The position numbers and the translations under genes were made by a program. From Peromyscus leucopus (taxonomy: Eukaryota > Chordata > Mammalia > Rodentia > Cricetidae), in contig NC_051069.1 of assembly GCF_004664715.2 (NCBI RefSeq), positions 79,196,647 through 79,260,646 of the forward strand: a DNA stretch of 64,000 bases, read 5' to 3'. The notes under the pieces are model-generated. The model had not been told where the DNA came from. It was given only the letters and a program-made list of their open reading frames with translations, and ran no database searches. Positions 1 to 11,580 of this stretch are shown one piece after another (within the stretch, counting starts at the first letter, position 1; the number at the start of each line of letters is the position of its first letter).

Positions 1-92
1 TTTCCAGTGTGGCCTTGAACTCAGAGATCCCAGATGGATTTCTGCCTCTGGAATGCTAGGATTAAAGGTGTGTGCTATCACTGCCTAACTAG
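1..92 (-). mobile_element. B1 SINE, antisense, cut by window edge
   Basis: Reverse-complement B1 body. The segments gccttgaactcagagatc, tctgcctctgg and gctaggattaaaggtgtg are the usual B1 landmarks read backwards. The 5' part of the SINE (the right end here) stops near 92, and the left end runs off the window. It is diverged, so old. Confidence 0.85.
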
Positions 93-455
93 TGGCTTTT
101 CTGTTCTCTGACCCTAGATAAGCTTATTAAGGTACACAATATTTTGGGGAACACAATACCACCACACTCATGCACAGTTAAGTTTTTAAGAAAGGCTTTA
201 GGATATACTATAGTAAACTATTTCAAGAAGATTATATTGCCAAAGTAATCAATAATTGCTGGTAGTAATTAGCTCTCCCAATCTTTAAGTTTCATAAATA
301 TAATTACAATTATCTACCTATAAATCTCACTATAATTATCTGTCTATCTGTCCATCTTCTATCTCCAATCTACCAATTTTCTGTATTTCTATTCTCATAC
401 ATTTATTATTTTCTTGTTATTTTCCTAAAATGACCATAAATAAGAATAAGTAATG
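93..455. other. Unannotated AT-rich sequence
   Basis: No recognised repeat or coding signal. A weak tctgtctatctgtcc simple-repeat flavour is seen around 340-365. Confidence 0.5.
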
Positions 456-531
456 AGCTGAGATTATATCTCAGTGATATAGTACTTGCTCACCATGTGT
501 AAGGCCCAGATTTCTACCCCTAGTATCAAAA
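456..531 (+). mobile_element. ID-type SINE
   Basis: A degenerate ID (BC1-like, tRNA-derived) head: ctcagtgatatagtacttgc followed by gtgtaaggcccagatt and an A-rich end (atcaaaaa). The polymerase III box A region is recognisable but mutated. Confidence 0.65.
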
Positions 532-720
532 AGATCAGACTCACAAAAATACAGAGTTCTTTCTTAGAAGACACATAAATCATGCCTATGATGATTCTAA
601 ATATCCCTTCACCATTTATTGAGCACTTTCATTTCTAGGTATATTTTTGGGTGTATAAATTACCAAAGATGATTCAAAGAATATTAGCTAGCAATCACTT
701 TACCTTTGTTTCATGTATGG

Positions 721-804
<84 letters not shown>

Positions 805-2026
805 ACAGCAACTATATAGAGCATCTTGATACGTTAAAAATGTACAAGAAAAACCATCAACTGGTGCAAAGAAGAAGAAAGGTGAAGATCATGTAATCTG
901 ATGTCAGAAAAGGAGTCTGAGCAATATTTCCCAAATTGAGGATATGTTATTGTGGGAACATAGAGAGAAGATGAAGGAATTCTTTGTCACTGAAAAACTT
1001 TTACTTAAACTCTCAATAGAGTTTAAGAAAAAGCATTACTTCCTACTAAAAATGACTATTTGTTGCTACTATAAATAAATTTCCTAGCACACATTTAAGT
1101 TTTAATTTTGTTTCTTTATTCTTTCAGAATGGTGAATCCCACTTCATAGCCATTACACCAAGAAAAGCACACATATCTATACCACCTTTCCCAACTCTAT
1201 ATTCTGTTAGTCTAAAACAGAAACACATATTTGTTGAAATAATCTGCCTCTGTGTTTCACTTCTTCATTATGTTACAATCTCTGAAAACTGCAAAGATAG
1301 ACTATCTGGGTGTGTTTCTCTATCAAACAATAAAATGTCTGCACTTTGTTGTCAAATATTTTTGCCATGTTAATATTTCAAGTATATACTTCACTGCATT
1401 CTCTTTAAATCTCAATAAGCTTTAATGTTGAATTTATATGCAAAATAAATTTTAGCTTTATATCAGAAATTTAGGATTAATTTGTTGTGTTTGTTAGAAT
1501 ATTTAAAGGAAAAAACTGAGAGAAATGATTATGCCTTTATAAAAAGGGATTTATTAAATTGGATTACAGAAAATGATTCAGGTAATGCCAATAATAGTTT
1601 TCTCACACTAGAAAGACCAAGAATATAGTAGTTGCTTAGTTCATGAGGCTTGATGTCTAAGCATTTGGAATCTAGTGCTATAAACCTAGAAGACTACTAG
1701 AGACCTGTTGGCCTTCGTTCTGTGTTGGAAGACTGAGAAAGCTGATTCTAATACCAAAAGGAATATAGCAATAATGAGACAGACAAACTTTTCAGCAAGA
1801 ACAAAGGCAAAAAAGTTTCCTCTTTCTGTGTTCTTTTATCTGGTCATCTGGTCTAACCCTAGAAGGAATTGTCCACATTTAGGATGATTTTTCTCACTTC
1901 TTAAAACCTTATCATGAAAGTCCCTCACAGGAGTACTCAGCAACTTGCATTTTAGTTGATTTCAGATCCAGTGAAGTTATTAAACAAAATTAGTTATCAC
2001 TCCTCCTTTGGACTAATTGCATTAAT
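532..2026. other. Unannotated AT-rich sequence around a (TG)n tract
   Basis: No recognised transposon or exon-like signal outside the 722-800 dinucleotide tract. The open frame crossing the tract encodes mostly Cys-Val and is an artefact of the repeat. Confidence 0.5.
722..800. repeat. (TG)n microsatellite, 79 bp
   Basis: Alternating TG interrupted once by GG near 763. Potential Z-DNA and a likely length-polymorphic marker. Confidence 0.97.
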
Positions 2027-2215
2027 TTTCTATTGCAGCATAATGAACTACCACAAAGAGTAACTTGAAGCAATGGATTTCCTATTTCACATTTGGAGAA
2101 ATATCTTCATTAGATTATCTTATTGTAGTTTCACAAAGCTATATTTTCTGGACCACATCCTGCGGTTATCTATAAATAGCAGTTAAATTTCTTCACATGT
2201 TACACAAAAGAAGAT
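2027..2215 (-). mobile_element. Old MaLR-like LTR fragment, antisense
   Basis: ttttctattgcagcataatg, then a ccacaaagagtaacttgaagcaat-like stretch, resembles the reverse complement of MLT1/MST-type mammalian MaLR LTRs. The match fades after about 2110, so the right edge is approximate. Confidence 0.4.
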
Positions 2216-3394
2216 ACTACAGAAAGCATAAACACCAGGAACAGGGGCCATTGTGACTAACTTTAAATTTGTAACCCAAAGCAATGTTAAGGGGTACAAG
2301 ATTTTAGTATTTTATACTTGCAAAGAATTATACTTTTATTAATTTGTGTTTTGTTGAAGACAGAATTACATAGTAAAAAATACAAGAGTGGTTCATGTGC
2401 ATTAAGAAGTAACAGGAGAAAGTAAAAAAATGAATACAACACCACTTCTGATACAATTTTCTGTATTAAAAATCAAATTGTATTTATCTTGCACATGTGT
2501 TTTAATTGATTTATTCTGGTAGAGCCATCATTAGGAAGCTAATTCGTCATACTAGAAGAGTTGTTTGTGTTATGTATTATAAATTACTGCAATTATATCC
2601 TGCACCTGATAGCGATTCATATTTAGGGATGTCTGATTTATCATAAAATAAAGCTCTATTCTTCTTGAAGATAAACAAATTGATGTTCATTTTCTTGGGC
2701 TTTGGGGAGTATGTTGAAATGAAAATGCTTGAGAACATAATTATTAATTGAGAGTTAACTGTATTTCTTGTCCAGATTTTAATTTCCTAGGAATGGTAGT
2801 TAAATTCTTCACATTATTGTTTTTAGGTCAGTTTATATTTTGCTATATGAAGGTCATTATGAAACTACACTGGCTCATGTTATCTTTCTGTCAAATAGTA
2901 TTAGACAACCTCTATAAACTTGTGATTGTTGAAACTTCGATTCTACTTCTGATATCTAACGGATAGAGCCTAGGAATGCTGCTGCATATCCTGCAACATA
3001 TTCTATTGTCTTTCCACCTTAACAGAGAATTATTTGACACAAAACATACAAAACACAAAAAACAACTTTTAAAAATAGAAGCATGAAAACAGGGCAGTGG
3101 GTTAAACCTCCCCCCTCAAAAAATTGAGGGAATAAGAAATCTCCAATACATAAAGGTGTGCTTTGGGAAAGTATACAAGATTCAGGATTTACATTAGATG
3201 GAGCAAAGGATGATGAAAGAAAAACTGCTGTTTTCTTTATTAGCTCTTTGAGAATTCCATATAATGAATTTTGGTCATATTTAGTCTGGTTTCTCAACTC
3301 CTCCCAGATTTAACACGTTCATGCATACTTAACTTTGTGTGCTCATTAAAAAAAAAAATCCACATAGTCTAAGTGGCCTTCCAACTATTGTTTA
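2216..3394. other. Unannotated AT-rich sequence
   Basis: Only short open frames without motifs (72 codons at 2748-2966, 92 codons antisense at 3019-3297). Neither has a recognisable domain, and both lie in AT-rich noncoding-like sequence. Confidence 0.5.
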
Positions 3395-3560
3395 CTTCTA
3401 GAGGCTATGCTCTTAAGGAAAACTGACCCTCCCAGCATCTAAGAATTGCCAATAGCTCTACAGATAACAGTGATACTTCATGCAAATCTTCCCTCTTCAT
3501 GATGGTATTTGGTCTATTTTGAACTTGCACAGGTCTTGTGCAGAATGTCATAACACTGTG
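3395..3560 (-). mobile_element. Fragment of rodent L1 3' UTR (Lx-type), antisense
   Basis: gaaaactgaccctcccagca, attgccaatagctc and gcacaggtcttgtgcag recur in the antisense rodent L1 3' UTR. Related copies are at 18560-19880, 40640-41770 and 63790-64000. Diverged and short. Confidence 0.55.
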
Positions 3561-3746
3561 TATATGGGCAACACAGGACCACCAGCTCAAGGATAACACC
3601 ACTCATAATGGTCTGGGCTCCCTCCCACCAATCACTAATTAATAAAATGCCCTACAACCAGATTTTATGAAGGCATTTTCTTAATTAAAGTTCCCTCCTT
3701 TTAGATAACTCTAGGTGTGTCAAGTTGACATAAAACTATCTAGCAC
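3561..3746 (-). mobile_element. MaLR-type LTR fragment, antisense
   Basis: caccaatcactaattaataa, aatgccctacaaccagat, ttaaagttccctcc and gtgtcaagttgacataaaac are the 3' half of a common rodent LTR. The 5' half of the same family is seen at 50703-50998. The junction with the L1 piece at 3560 is abrupt. Confidence 0.6.
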
Positions 3747-5192
3747 CTGCGTACAGTATCTAAAGGCTTCTACATATTCCATAAGAGAAAATATTCTTTC
3801 AGTAGCCAAAGGAGTAAAGTTTCAGAAAATCAAACCTTAGCCCTCATAATTTGATTAGATGACTTATAATATAATTAGATGCCAGTCTCATGGAGTATTG
3901 GCAAGACACTGATTGTAAGGATATTGATTAGAAAAGAGTGAGATTCTGTAATTTGTGATTGAAACTTGTAGGATATTGATGAGACCAAGGATACTAAACT
4001 CTCAGATAATTATGTGTTTATCTTATCAAAAGTAATAGGCCTATCCATAGTGGCAGATGAATTTTTACCATCACTTCATGCAGCATAGAACTCTCTACTC
4101 TTGTGCAGAGGAATTCATCCTGTATTGTTTATGAAATCAGAAATGACCAAAGTATCAAGCAAGACAATACTGATATCCCTCAGTGCCCACCCATATTTAT
4201 CTCTGGATCTACAAGATTCTTGGCTTAGCAGGTCTCCAAGAGATGTGTTACATGCTGTGACTCATGAGAGGTGAGCTACATTGCTAAAGAACTTCTTGAG
4301 TTTTCTAATACATACAAGTACATGTCTCAGGTATGTGTGTATAAAAGAATCTTAAGTGTATAGGATAATGCTGGAAAGGACATACAATTACACCAGTATG
4401 AATTTATTTATATAAATACATTGATCAGAGTTTCTTGGATTTTAAGTTGCAACTTTTACAGTTAAGATCTAGCCAACAGTTTGCTAGACTGAAGTACAGG
4501 TCAAAAGAAGGCATTCCATGAATGAGCTGATGTTGCCCAATTGATTATTCCTTGTCTATTCCTCCTTCACTGTTGGTGAAGAGATTCAAAATTAAGGGAA
4601 ATTGGAATATGATGTCAGGTTATCACTGTTAAATCCAATCCTCCATAATGAGAGAGTCTAGAAGATGTAGCCTTTACTATCACTTTAAGAAACAGATTTG
4701 TGAAAGGAGCACCCAAGTACGTGAAAAAAAAAAAGCTTTGTCGTTATTTTTATTTGTGTACAAGATCATAATCTAGGAGCTTGGATCCTCAAATGTATAC
4801 CTTAAATGCAGTGGGTATAAGTGGACCCAAGAATAGCAAGGACTGAGTGGCAGTAGAGATTCTCAAAGGCAAATTCTACATATTTACTATAATAGTAAAA
4901 GCAAAGAAATGCTCACTATGATCTGATTCAAATAACCCTTAGAATTGCCCAATTTATCAGGATTTTCCTAGAAGAGAAATAAATGGGAAACCTACGAAGT
5001 TCTTCCTCCATCTATATAAGAAAAAGAGTTCTAGAGCACATAAATGAAAAACTATCATAAATTAGAGCAACAGAGAAGTGTGACCCCAACCAATTTCCAG
5101 AATTTACTCAGTTTACAGATGCAGAATTCCTTGAATAAAGAGCATTTATTTGAGGAAAGACCTCATTACAATACTTTAAAACCTTACTATTA
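3747..5192. other. Unannotated AT-rich sequence
   Basis: No recognised repeat, exon or RNA gene. There are several poly-A or poly-T runs, for example near 4725. Confidence 0.5.
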
Positions 5193-5290
5193 AGAGCCAG
5201 AAAGATGACTCAGAGATTAAGAGCATGGCTTATTCTTGAAGAGGACTCAGGTTCAATTACCAACACTCACATTGTACAATCATTCTGGTG
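5193..5290 (+). mobile_element. B2/B3 SINE head
   Basis: agccagaaagatgactcaga, gattaagagcatggct and gaggactcaggttcaatta are the tRNA-derived head of B2/B3. Degenerate; the tail is lost after the cacat/acaatca region. Confidence 0.75.
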
Positions 5291-5350
5291 AGAAGCTGTA
5301 GGTCCTTTTGGATAAGGATAGGAGGAATATTTATATTAAAACTTAAAAAA

Positions 5351-5366
5351 GATTTTACTTTCTTTT
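5351..5366. repeat. Left target-site duplication of the antisense L1
   Basis: GATTTTACTTTCTTTT occurs here and again, 16/16 identical, at 11781-11796. It lies just outside the L1 poly-T (3') end. Read in L1 orientation it starts AAAAG, as expected for cleavage at TTTT/A by the L1 endonuclease. Confidence 0.93.
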
Positions 5367-6293
5367 ATTTTATTTTACAATACCATTCAGTTCTACATAA
5401 CAGCCACGAATTCCCTTGTTCTCCCCCTTCCTGCCCCCTCCCCTTCCCCTCAGCCCACCCCACATTCCCACTGCTTCCAGGACAAAGCCTCCCCCGAGGA
5501 CTGAGATCAACCTGGTAGACCCAGTCCAGGCAGGTCCAGTCCCCTCCTCCCAGATTGAGCCAAGAGTCCCTGCATAAGTCCCAGGTTTCAAACAGCTAAC
5601 TCATGCAATGAGCACAGGACCTGGTACCACTGCCTAGATGCTTCCCAAACAGATCAAGCCAATCAACTGTCTCACCTATTCAGAGGGCCTGATCCAGTTG
5701 GGGGCCTCTCATCCTTTGGTTCGTAGTTCATGTGTTTCCATTCGTTTGGCTATTTGTCCCTGTGCTTTATCCAACCTTGGTTTCAACAATTCTCACTCAT
5801 ATAAACCCTCCTATTTCTAGCTAATTAGACTCCCGGCGCTCCACCCGGAGCCTAGCCATGGATCTCTGCATCCAGATTCCTCAGTCCTTGGATGGGGTTT
5901 CTGGCATGACTATTAGGGTGTTTGGCCATCCCATCACCAGAGTAGGTCAGTTCCGGCTGTCTCTTGACCATTGCCAGCAGTCTTTTGTGGGGGTATCTTT
6001 GTGGATTTCTGTGGGCCTCTTTAGCACTTTGTTTCTTCCTTTTCTCATGTGGTCTTCATTTACCATGGTCTCCTATTCCTTGTTCTCCCTCTCTGTTCTT
6101 GATCCAGCTGGGATCTCCCGCTCTCTTCCCCCCGACCCTCGCCCTTGATTACTTCCACTCATGTCCAGGTTGTTCATGTAGATCTCAGCCATTTTTCCGT
6201 CATTGGGCAATCCTCATGTCTTTCTTGGGGTCCTGTTTTCCAGGTAGCCTCACTGGTGATGTGAGTAGCAGTCCAATTATCCTTGTTCCACCT

Positions 6294-9200
6294 CTAGTAT
6301 CCTCCTATGAGTGAGTATATACCATATTTGTCTTTCTGAGTCTGGGTTACCTCATTCAGGATAATTTTTTCTAGATCCATCCATTTGCCTGCAAACCTCA
6401 TGATGTCATTGTTTTTCTCTGCTGAGTAGTATTCCATTGTGTATATGTGCCACAATTTATTTATCCATTCTTCAGTTGAAGGACATCTAGGTTGTTTCCA
6501 GGTTTTGGCTATTACAAACAATGCTGATATGAGCATAGATGAGCAAGTGCTCTGGTGGTATGATTGAGCATTCCTTGGGTATATGCCCGAGTGGTATAGC
6601 TGGATCTTGGGGGAGATTGATTCCCAATTTTCTAAGAAAGCACCATATTGATTTCCAAAGTGGTTGTACAAGCTTGCATTCCCACCAGCAGTGGAGGAGA
6701 GTTCCCCTAGCTCCACATCCTCTCCAGCATAAAGTGTCTTCAGTGTTTTTGATCTTAGCCTTTCTGACAGGTGTAAGGTTGTATCTCAGAGTTGTTTTGA
6801 TTTGCATTTCACTGATGTTTAGGGATGTCGAGCAATTCCTTAAATGTCTTTCAAACATTTGAGTTTCCTCTGTTGAGAATTCTCTGTTTAGTTCTATAGC
6901 CCCTTTCTTAATTGGACTGTTGGTCGTTTTGATGTCTAATCTCTTGTGTTCCTTATATATTCTGGATATCAGTCCTCTGTCAGATGTGGGGTTGGTGAAG
7001 ATCTTTTCCCATTCTGTAGGCTGTCGCTTTGCCTTGTTGACTGTATCCTTTGCTCTACAAAAGCCTCTCAGTTTCAAGAGGTCCCATTGATTGATTGTTT
7101 CTCTCAGTGTCTGTGCTACTGGTGTTATATTTAGGAAGTGATCTCCTATGCCAATTTGTTCAAGACTACTTCCTACTTTCTCTTCTAGCAGGTTCAGAGT
7201 GCTGGATTTATGTTGAGGTCCTTGATCCACTTGTACTTAAGTTTTGTGCACGGTGACAGATATGGATCTATTTGCAGTCTTCTACATGTTGATATCCAGT
7301 TATGCCAGCACCATTTGTTGAAGATGCTTTCTTTTTTCCATTGTACACTTTTGGCTTCTTTTTCAAAAATTATATGTTCATATGTATGCTGGTTAATATC
7401 AGGGTCTTCAATTCAATTCCATTGGTCCACATGTCGGTTTTTATGCCAATACCAAGCTGTTTTTATTACTGTAGCTCTATAGTAGAGCTTGAAGTCAGGG
7501 ATCATGATGCCTCCAGAGGTTGTTTTATTGTACAGGATTCTTTTGGCTATCCTGGGTATTTTGTTTTTCCATATGAAGTTGAGTATTATTCTTTCCAGGT
7601 CTGTGAAGAATTGTGTTGGTATTTTGATGGGGATTGCATTGAATCTGTATTGCTTTTGGTAAAATTGCCATTTTTACTATGTTGGTCCTGCCTATCCATG
7701 AGCATGGAAGATCTTTCCATTTTCTGACATCTTCTTCAATTTCTTTTTTTCAGGGACTTAAAGTTCTTGTCATATAGGTCCTTCCCTTGCTTGGTTAGTG
7801 CTACCCCAAGGTATTTTATGTCATTTGTGGCTATTGTAAAGGGTGATGTATCTCTGATTTCCTTCTCAGCTTCTTTGTCCATTGTATATAGGAGGGCTAC
7901 TGATTTTTTTTGAGTTGATCTTGTATCCTGCTATGTTGCTGGAGGTGTTTATAAGCTTTATCAGTTCCTTGGTGGAATCTTTGGGGTCACTCAAGTATAC
8001 TATCATGTCATCTGGAAATAGGGAAATCTTGACTTCTTCCTTTCCAATTTGTATCCCCTTAATCTCCTTATGTTGTCTTATTGCTCTGGCTAGAACTTCA
8101 AGTACTATATTGAATAAGTATGGGGAGAGTGGACAGCCTTGCCTCATTCCTGATTTTAGTGAAATTGCTTTGAGTTTCTCTCCATTTAATTTGATGTTGG
8201 CTGTTGGCTTGCTGTAAATTGCCTTTATTATGTTTAGGTATGTTCCCTGTATTCCTGATCACTCCAAGACTTTTATCATGAAGGGGTGTTGGATTTTGTC
8301 AAATGCTTTTTCTGCATCTAGTGAGATGATCATGTGGCTTTTTTCTTTGAGTTTGTTTATATGGTGTATTACATTGATGGACTTTTGTATGTTGAACCAC
8401 CCTTGCATCTTTGGGATGAAGCTTACTTGATCATGGTGGATAATTGTTTTTATGTGTTCCTGGAGTCTGTCTGCCAGTATTTTATTGAATATTTTTGCAT
8501 CAATGTTCATGAGGGAGATCGGTCTGTAGTTCTCTTTCTTTGTTGTATCCTTGTTTGGTTTAGGAAACATCGTAATTGTAGCCTCATAGAAGGAGTTTGG
8601 TAATGTTCCTTCTGTTTCTATTGTGTGGAAAAATTTAGAGAGTTTCGGTATTAACTCTTCTTTGAAGATCTGGTAGAATTCTGTGCTGAAACCATCTGGT
8701 CCTGAGCTTTTTTTGGTTGGGAGACTTTTAATGACTGTTTCTATTTCCTTAGGGGTTATTGGACTATTTAAATAGTTTATCTGGTCTTGATTTAACTTAG
8801 GTATGTGGTACCTATCCAGAAAATTGTCCATTTCTTTTAGGTTTTCCAGTTTTGTGGAGTAGAGGTTTTTGAAATATGACCTGATAATTCTCTGGATTTC
8901 CTCAATGTCTGTTGTTATGTCCCCCTTTTCATTTCTGATTTTGTTGATTTGGATTCTCTCTCTCTGTCTTTTGGTTAATTTGGATAAGAGCTTGTTTATC
9001 TTGTTGATTTTCTCAAAGAACCAACTCTTTGTTTCATTAATTTTTTGTATTGTTCTCTTAGTTTCTATTTTATTGTTTTCACCTCTCACTTAGATAATTT
9101 CCTGGCATCTATTCTTCCTGGGAGACTTTGCTTCTTCTTGTTCTAGAGCTTTCAGGTGTGCTGTTAAGTCACTAGTGTGGGACTTCTCCAACTTCTTTAT

Positions 9201-9757
9201 GTGGGCATTTAGTGCTATGAATTTCCCTCTTAGCATTGCTTTCATAGTGTCCCATAAGTTTGGGTATGTGGTGTCTTCATTTTCGTTGATCTCTAGGAAG
9301 TCTTTAATTTCTTTCTTTATTTCTTCCTTAACCCATTGGTGATTCAGTTGAGCATTATTCAGTTTCCATGAGATTGTAGGTTTTCTGTAGTTTTTGTTGT
9401 TGTTGAAATCTAACTTTAAACCATGGTGGTCTTATAGAACACAGGAGGTTATTCCAATTGTTTTCTATCTGTTGAGATTTGCTTTGTGGCCAAGTATGTG
9501 GTCGATTTTAGAGAAAGTTCCATGGGGTGCTGAGAAGAAGGTATATTCTTTCTTGTTAGGATGGAATTTTCTGTAGATATTTATTAGGTCCAATTGGGTC
9601 ATGACATCAGTTAAGTCCTTTATTTCTCTGTTAAATTTCGATTTGGGAGATCTGTCCAGTGGTGAAAGTGGGGTGTTGAGATCTCCCACTATTAATGTGT
9701 GGGGTTTTATATGTGGTTTAAGCTTTAGTAATGTTTCTTTTACATATGTGGGTGGCT

Positions 9758-9808
<51 letters not shown>

Positions 9809-10125
9809 TTATGTATATAGTATTCTGCCTGCATGTGTCCCTGCAGGCCAGAAAAACGGCACCAGATCTCATTACAGGTGATTGTGAGCCACCATGTGGT
9901 TGCTGGAAATAGAACTCATGACTTCTGGAAGAGCAGTCAGTGCTCTTAACCTCTGAGCCAGCTCTCCAGCCCAAGAGATGTGTTTCTTGTATGCAGCAGA
10001 AAGATGGGTCCTGCTTTCATATCCATTCTGTAAGCTTATGTCTTTTTATATGTGAATTAAGTCCATTGATATTAAGGGATATTAATGACCAGTGATTGTT
10101 CATCCCTGTTATTTTTGGTGGTAGT
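6294..10125 (-). pseudogene. L1 ORF2 (endonuclease/reverse transcriptase) pseudogene
   Basis: ORF2p nicks DNA and copies L1 RNA at the nick. Near the N-terminus LNINGLNS and CIQETHL (endonuclease Asn and Glu motifs) are readable, with one in-frame TGA between them. About 75 codons that should follow, including the NIYAPN-type motif, are replaced by a B2 SINE. Endonuclease resumes at TYVKETLLKLKPHI, then GDLNTPLS and SKIDHILGHK. The reverse transcriptase region (8259-9089 and 7866-8147) retains [16 protein letters not shown], but the catalytic FADD motif reads FPDD. The Cys/His motif near the C-terminus reads CWRGCGARGTLLHCWWEC (6487-7230). The protein ends IYSLIGGY and a stop at 6294. Multiple frameshifts separate the open pieces. 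The start near 10125 is inferred from the conserved PKITG-type N-terminus. Confidence 0.9.
9757..9974 (-). mobile_element. B2 SINE inserted in L1 ORF2
   Basis: Reverse-complement B2. The right end gctctccagccc is the tRNA-like head, followed leftwards by tgctcttaacctctgagcca, tgagccaccatgtggttgct, tgtccctgcaggcc and a (TTTA)n tail at 9758-9811. No target duplication is visible around it, unlike a normal SINE insertion, and flanking L1 codons are missing (see findings). Confidence 0.95.
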
Positions 10126-10167
10126 GTGTGTACTTCTCTTCTTTGGGGTTTACTGCTGTGGCTTTAT

Positions 10168-11308
10168 CTATTGCCTGTGTTTTCGAGGGTGTATCTGACT
10201 TCCTTCGGTTGGAATTTTTCTTCTAGTGCTTTCTGTAGGGCTGGGTTTGTGGATAGGTATTGTTAAAATCTGGCTTTGTCTTGGAATGTCTTGTTCATTC
10301 CGTCTATGACGATTGAAAGTTTTGCGGGTATATTAGTCTGGGCTGACATCCATGGTCTCTTAGTGTCTGTATGACATCTGTCCAGGTCCTTCTGGCTTTC
10401 AAAGTCTCCATTGAGAAATCGGGTGTTATTCTGATGGGTTTGCCTTTATAGGTCACTTGGCCATTTTCCTTTGCTGCTCTTAATATTCTTTCTTTATTCT
10501 GTGTGTTTAGTTGTTTAATTAGTATTTGGCGAGGGGACTTTTTTGGGGGGTCTAGTCTGTTTGGTGTTCTATAGGCTTCTTGAATCTTCATAGGCATTTC
10601 CTTCTTTAAATTGGGAAGGTTTTCTTCTATGATTTTGTTGAATATAGTTTCTGGGCCTTTGAGTTGGTATTCTTCTCCTTCTTCTATCCCTATTATTCGT
10701 AGGTTTGGTCTTTTCATGGTGTCCCAAATTTCTTGGTTATTTTGGCTCCTGACTTTGTTGGCTTTAGTATTTTCTTTGACTGATGAATCTATTTCTTCTA
10801 CTGTATTTTCAATGCCAGAGATCCTCTCTTCCATCTCTTGCATTCTTTTGGTTATACTTGCATCTGACGTTCCTGATCTTTTACTCAGATTTTCTATTTC
10901 CAGCATTCCCTCTGTTTGTGTCTTCTTCATTTTTTTCTGTTTCCCTTTTCAGGTCTTGGACTGTTTTCTTTATTTGTTTCATTGCTTTTTCATGATTTTC
11001 TTTCAGTGCTTTATTATTTTCTTCCAGGACTCTGTTGTTTTCTTCCAGGACTTTATTGTTTTCTTCTCATTTGTTTGCCCTTTCCTCTAGTTGTTTATAG
11101 CGTTCTTCCTATTTTTTGTCTTTTCCTCTACACAAGCCTCTACCTTCTTCATGATGTTATTCATAAGGCTGTTTTCTTCTGCTTCTTCCAATTTTTGATG
11201 TTCAGGTCTAGATGTTGGAGGCGGGCTAGGTTCTGGTGATGCTGTATTGCTCTTTATTTTGTTGTATGTACTTCTGCCTTGATGTCTACCCATCTCCTTG
11301 TGGTTCAT
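10168..11308 (-). pseudogene. L1 ORF1 (RNA-binding coiled-coil protein) pseudogene
   Basis: ORF1p trimerises and coats L1 RNA. A start at MNHKEMGRHQ (about 11308) or the Met five codons on gives a Ser/Pro-rich N-terminus. A coiled coil follows with three consecutive heptads (VLEENNK, VLEENNR, VLEENNK, about 10990-11060) and an in-frame TGA just before them. A one-base frameshift lies in an A-run near 10930. The main open piece (10304-10930, 208 codons) has LEIENLSKRSGT, the RRM start RPNLRIIGIEEGEE and the C-terminal domain through RRTWTDVIQTLRDHGCQPRL. Another frameshift near 10328 and a TAA follow, and the C-terminal QYLSTNPALQ region runs to a stop at about 10168. Clearly nonfunctional. 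Confidence 0.9.
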
Positions 11309-11377
11309 TCTTGGTCTTATCAGTGTACTTGGTTCAGGCAGAGCTGACAGATTCAGGAAGTCTCTCTCTCTTGTCCA

Positions 11378-11580
11378 GATGGGAACTCTCTTGTCCAAAT
11401 GGGAACTCCAGGGCAGGATGGAAGCTCTTATCTAGACAAGAAGTCCGGGGCAGGACGGGAGCTTTTGTCCAGATTGGAAGTCAGGGGCAGGATGGGAGCT
11501 CTTGTCCAGAAGGGAAGTCCGGGGCAGGATGGGAGCCCTCTCTTGTCTAGAAGGGAAGTCCAGGGCAGGATGGGAGCTGG
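11378..11580 (-). repeat. Tandem 37-bp monomers of the L1 5' UTR
   Basis: Four to five imperfect units of about 37 bp on the + strand, each built as GAAGTCCGGGGCAGGATGGG then AGCTCTTGTCCAGAAGG. One unit carries a 4-bp expansion (CCCTCTCTTG). They sit in the L1 5' UTR, the usual place of the internal L1 promoter. Promoter activity of these units is an inference. GC content is far above the flanks. Confidence 0.88.

Noticed and set aside
651..896. 81-codon Cys-Val-rich frame
   Set aside because: Produced by translation of the (TG)n tract; no coding evidence.
5288..6314. Sense-strand frames at 5288-6314
   Set aside because: They lie on the opposite strand of the L1 3' UTR and ORF2 end; antisense shadows.
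9758..9811. (TTTA)n as an independent microsatellite
   Set aside because: It is the A-rich tail of the antisense B2 and is annotated with it.
10611..11550. 159- and 104-codon sense frames with hydrophobic stretches
   Set aside because: They read the complement of L1 ORF1 and the 5' UTR monomers; the Phe/Leu richness is the complement of Glu/Lys codons.
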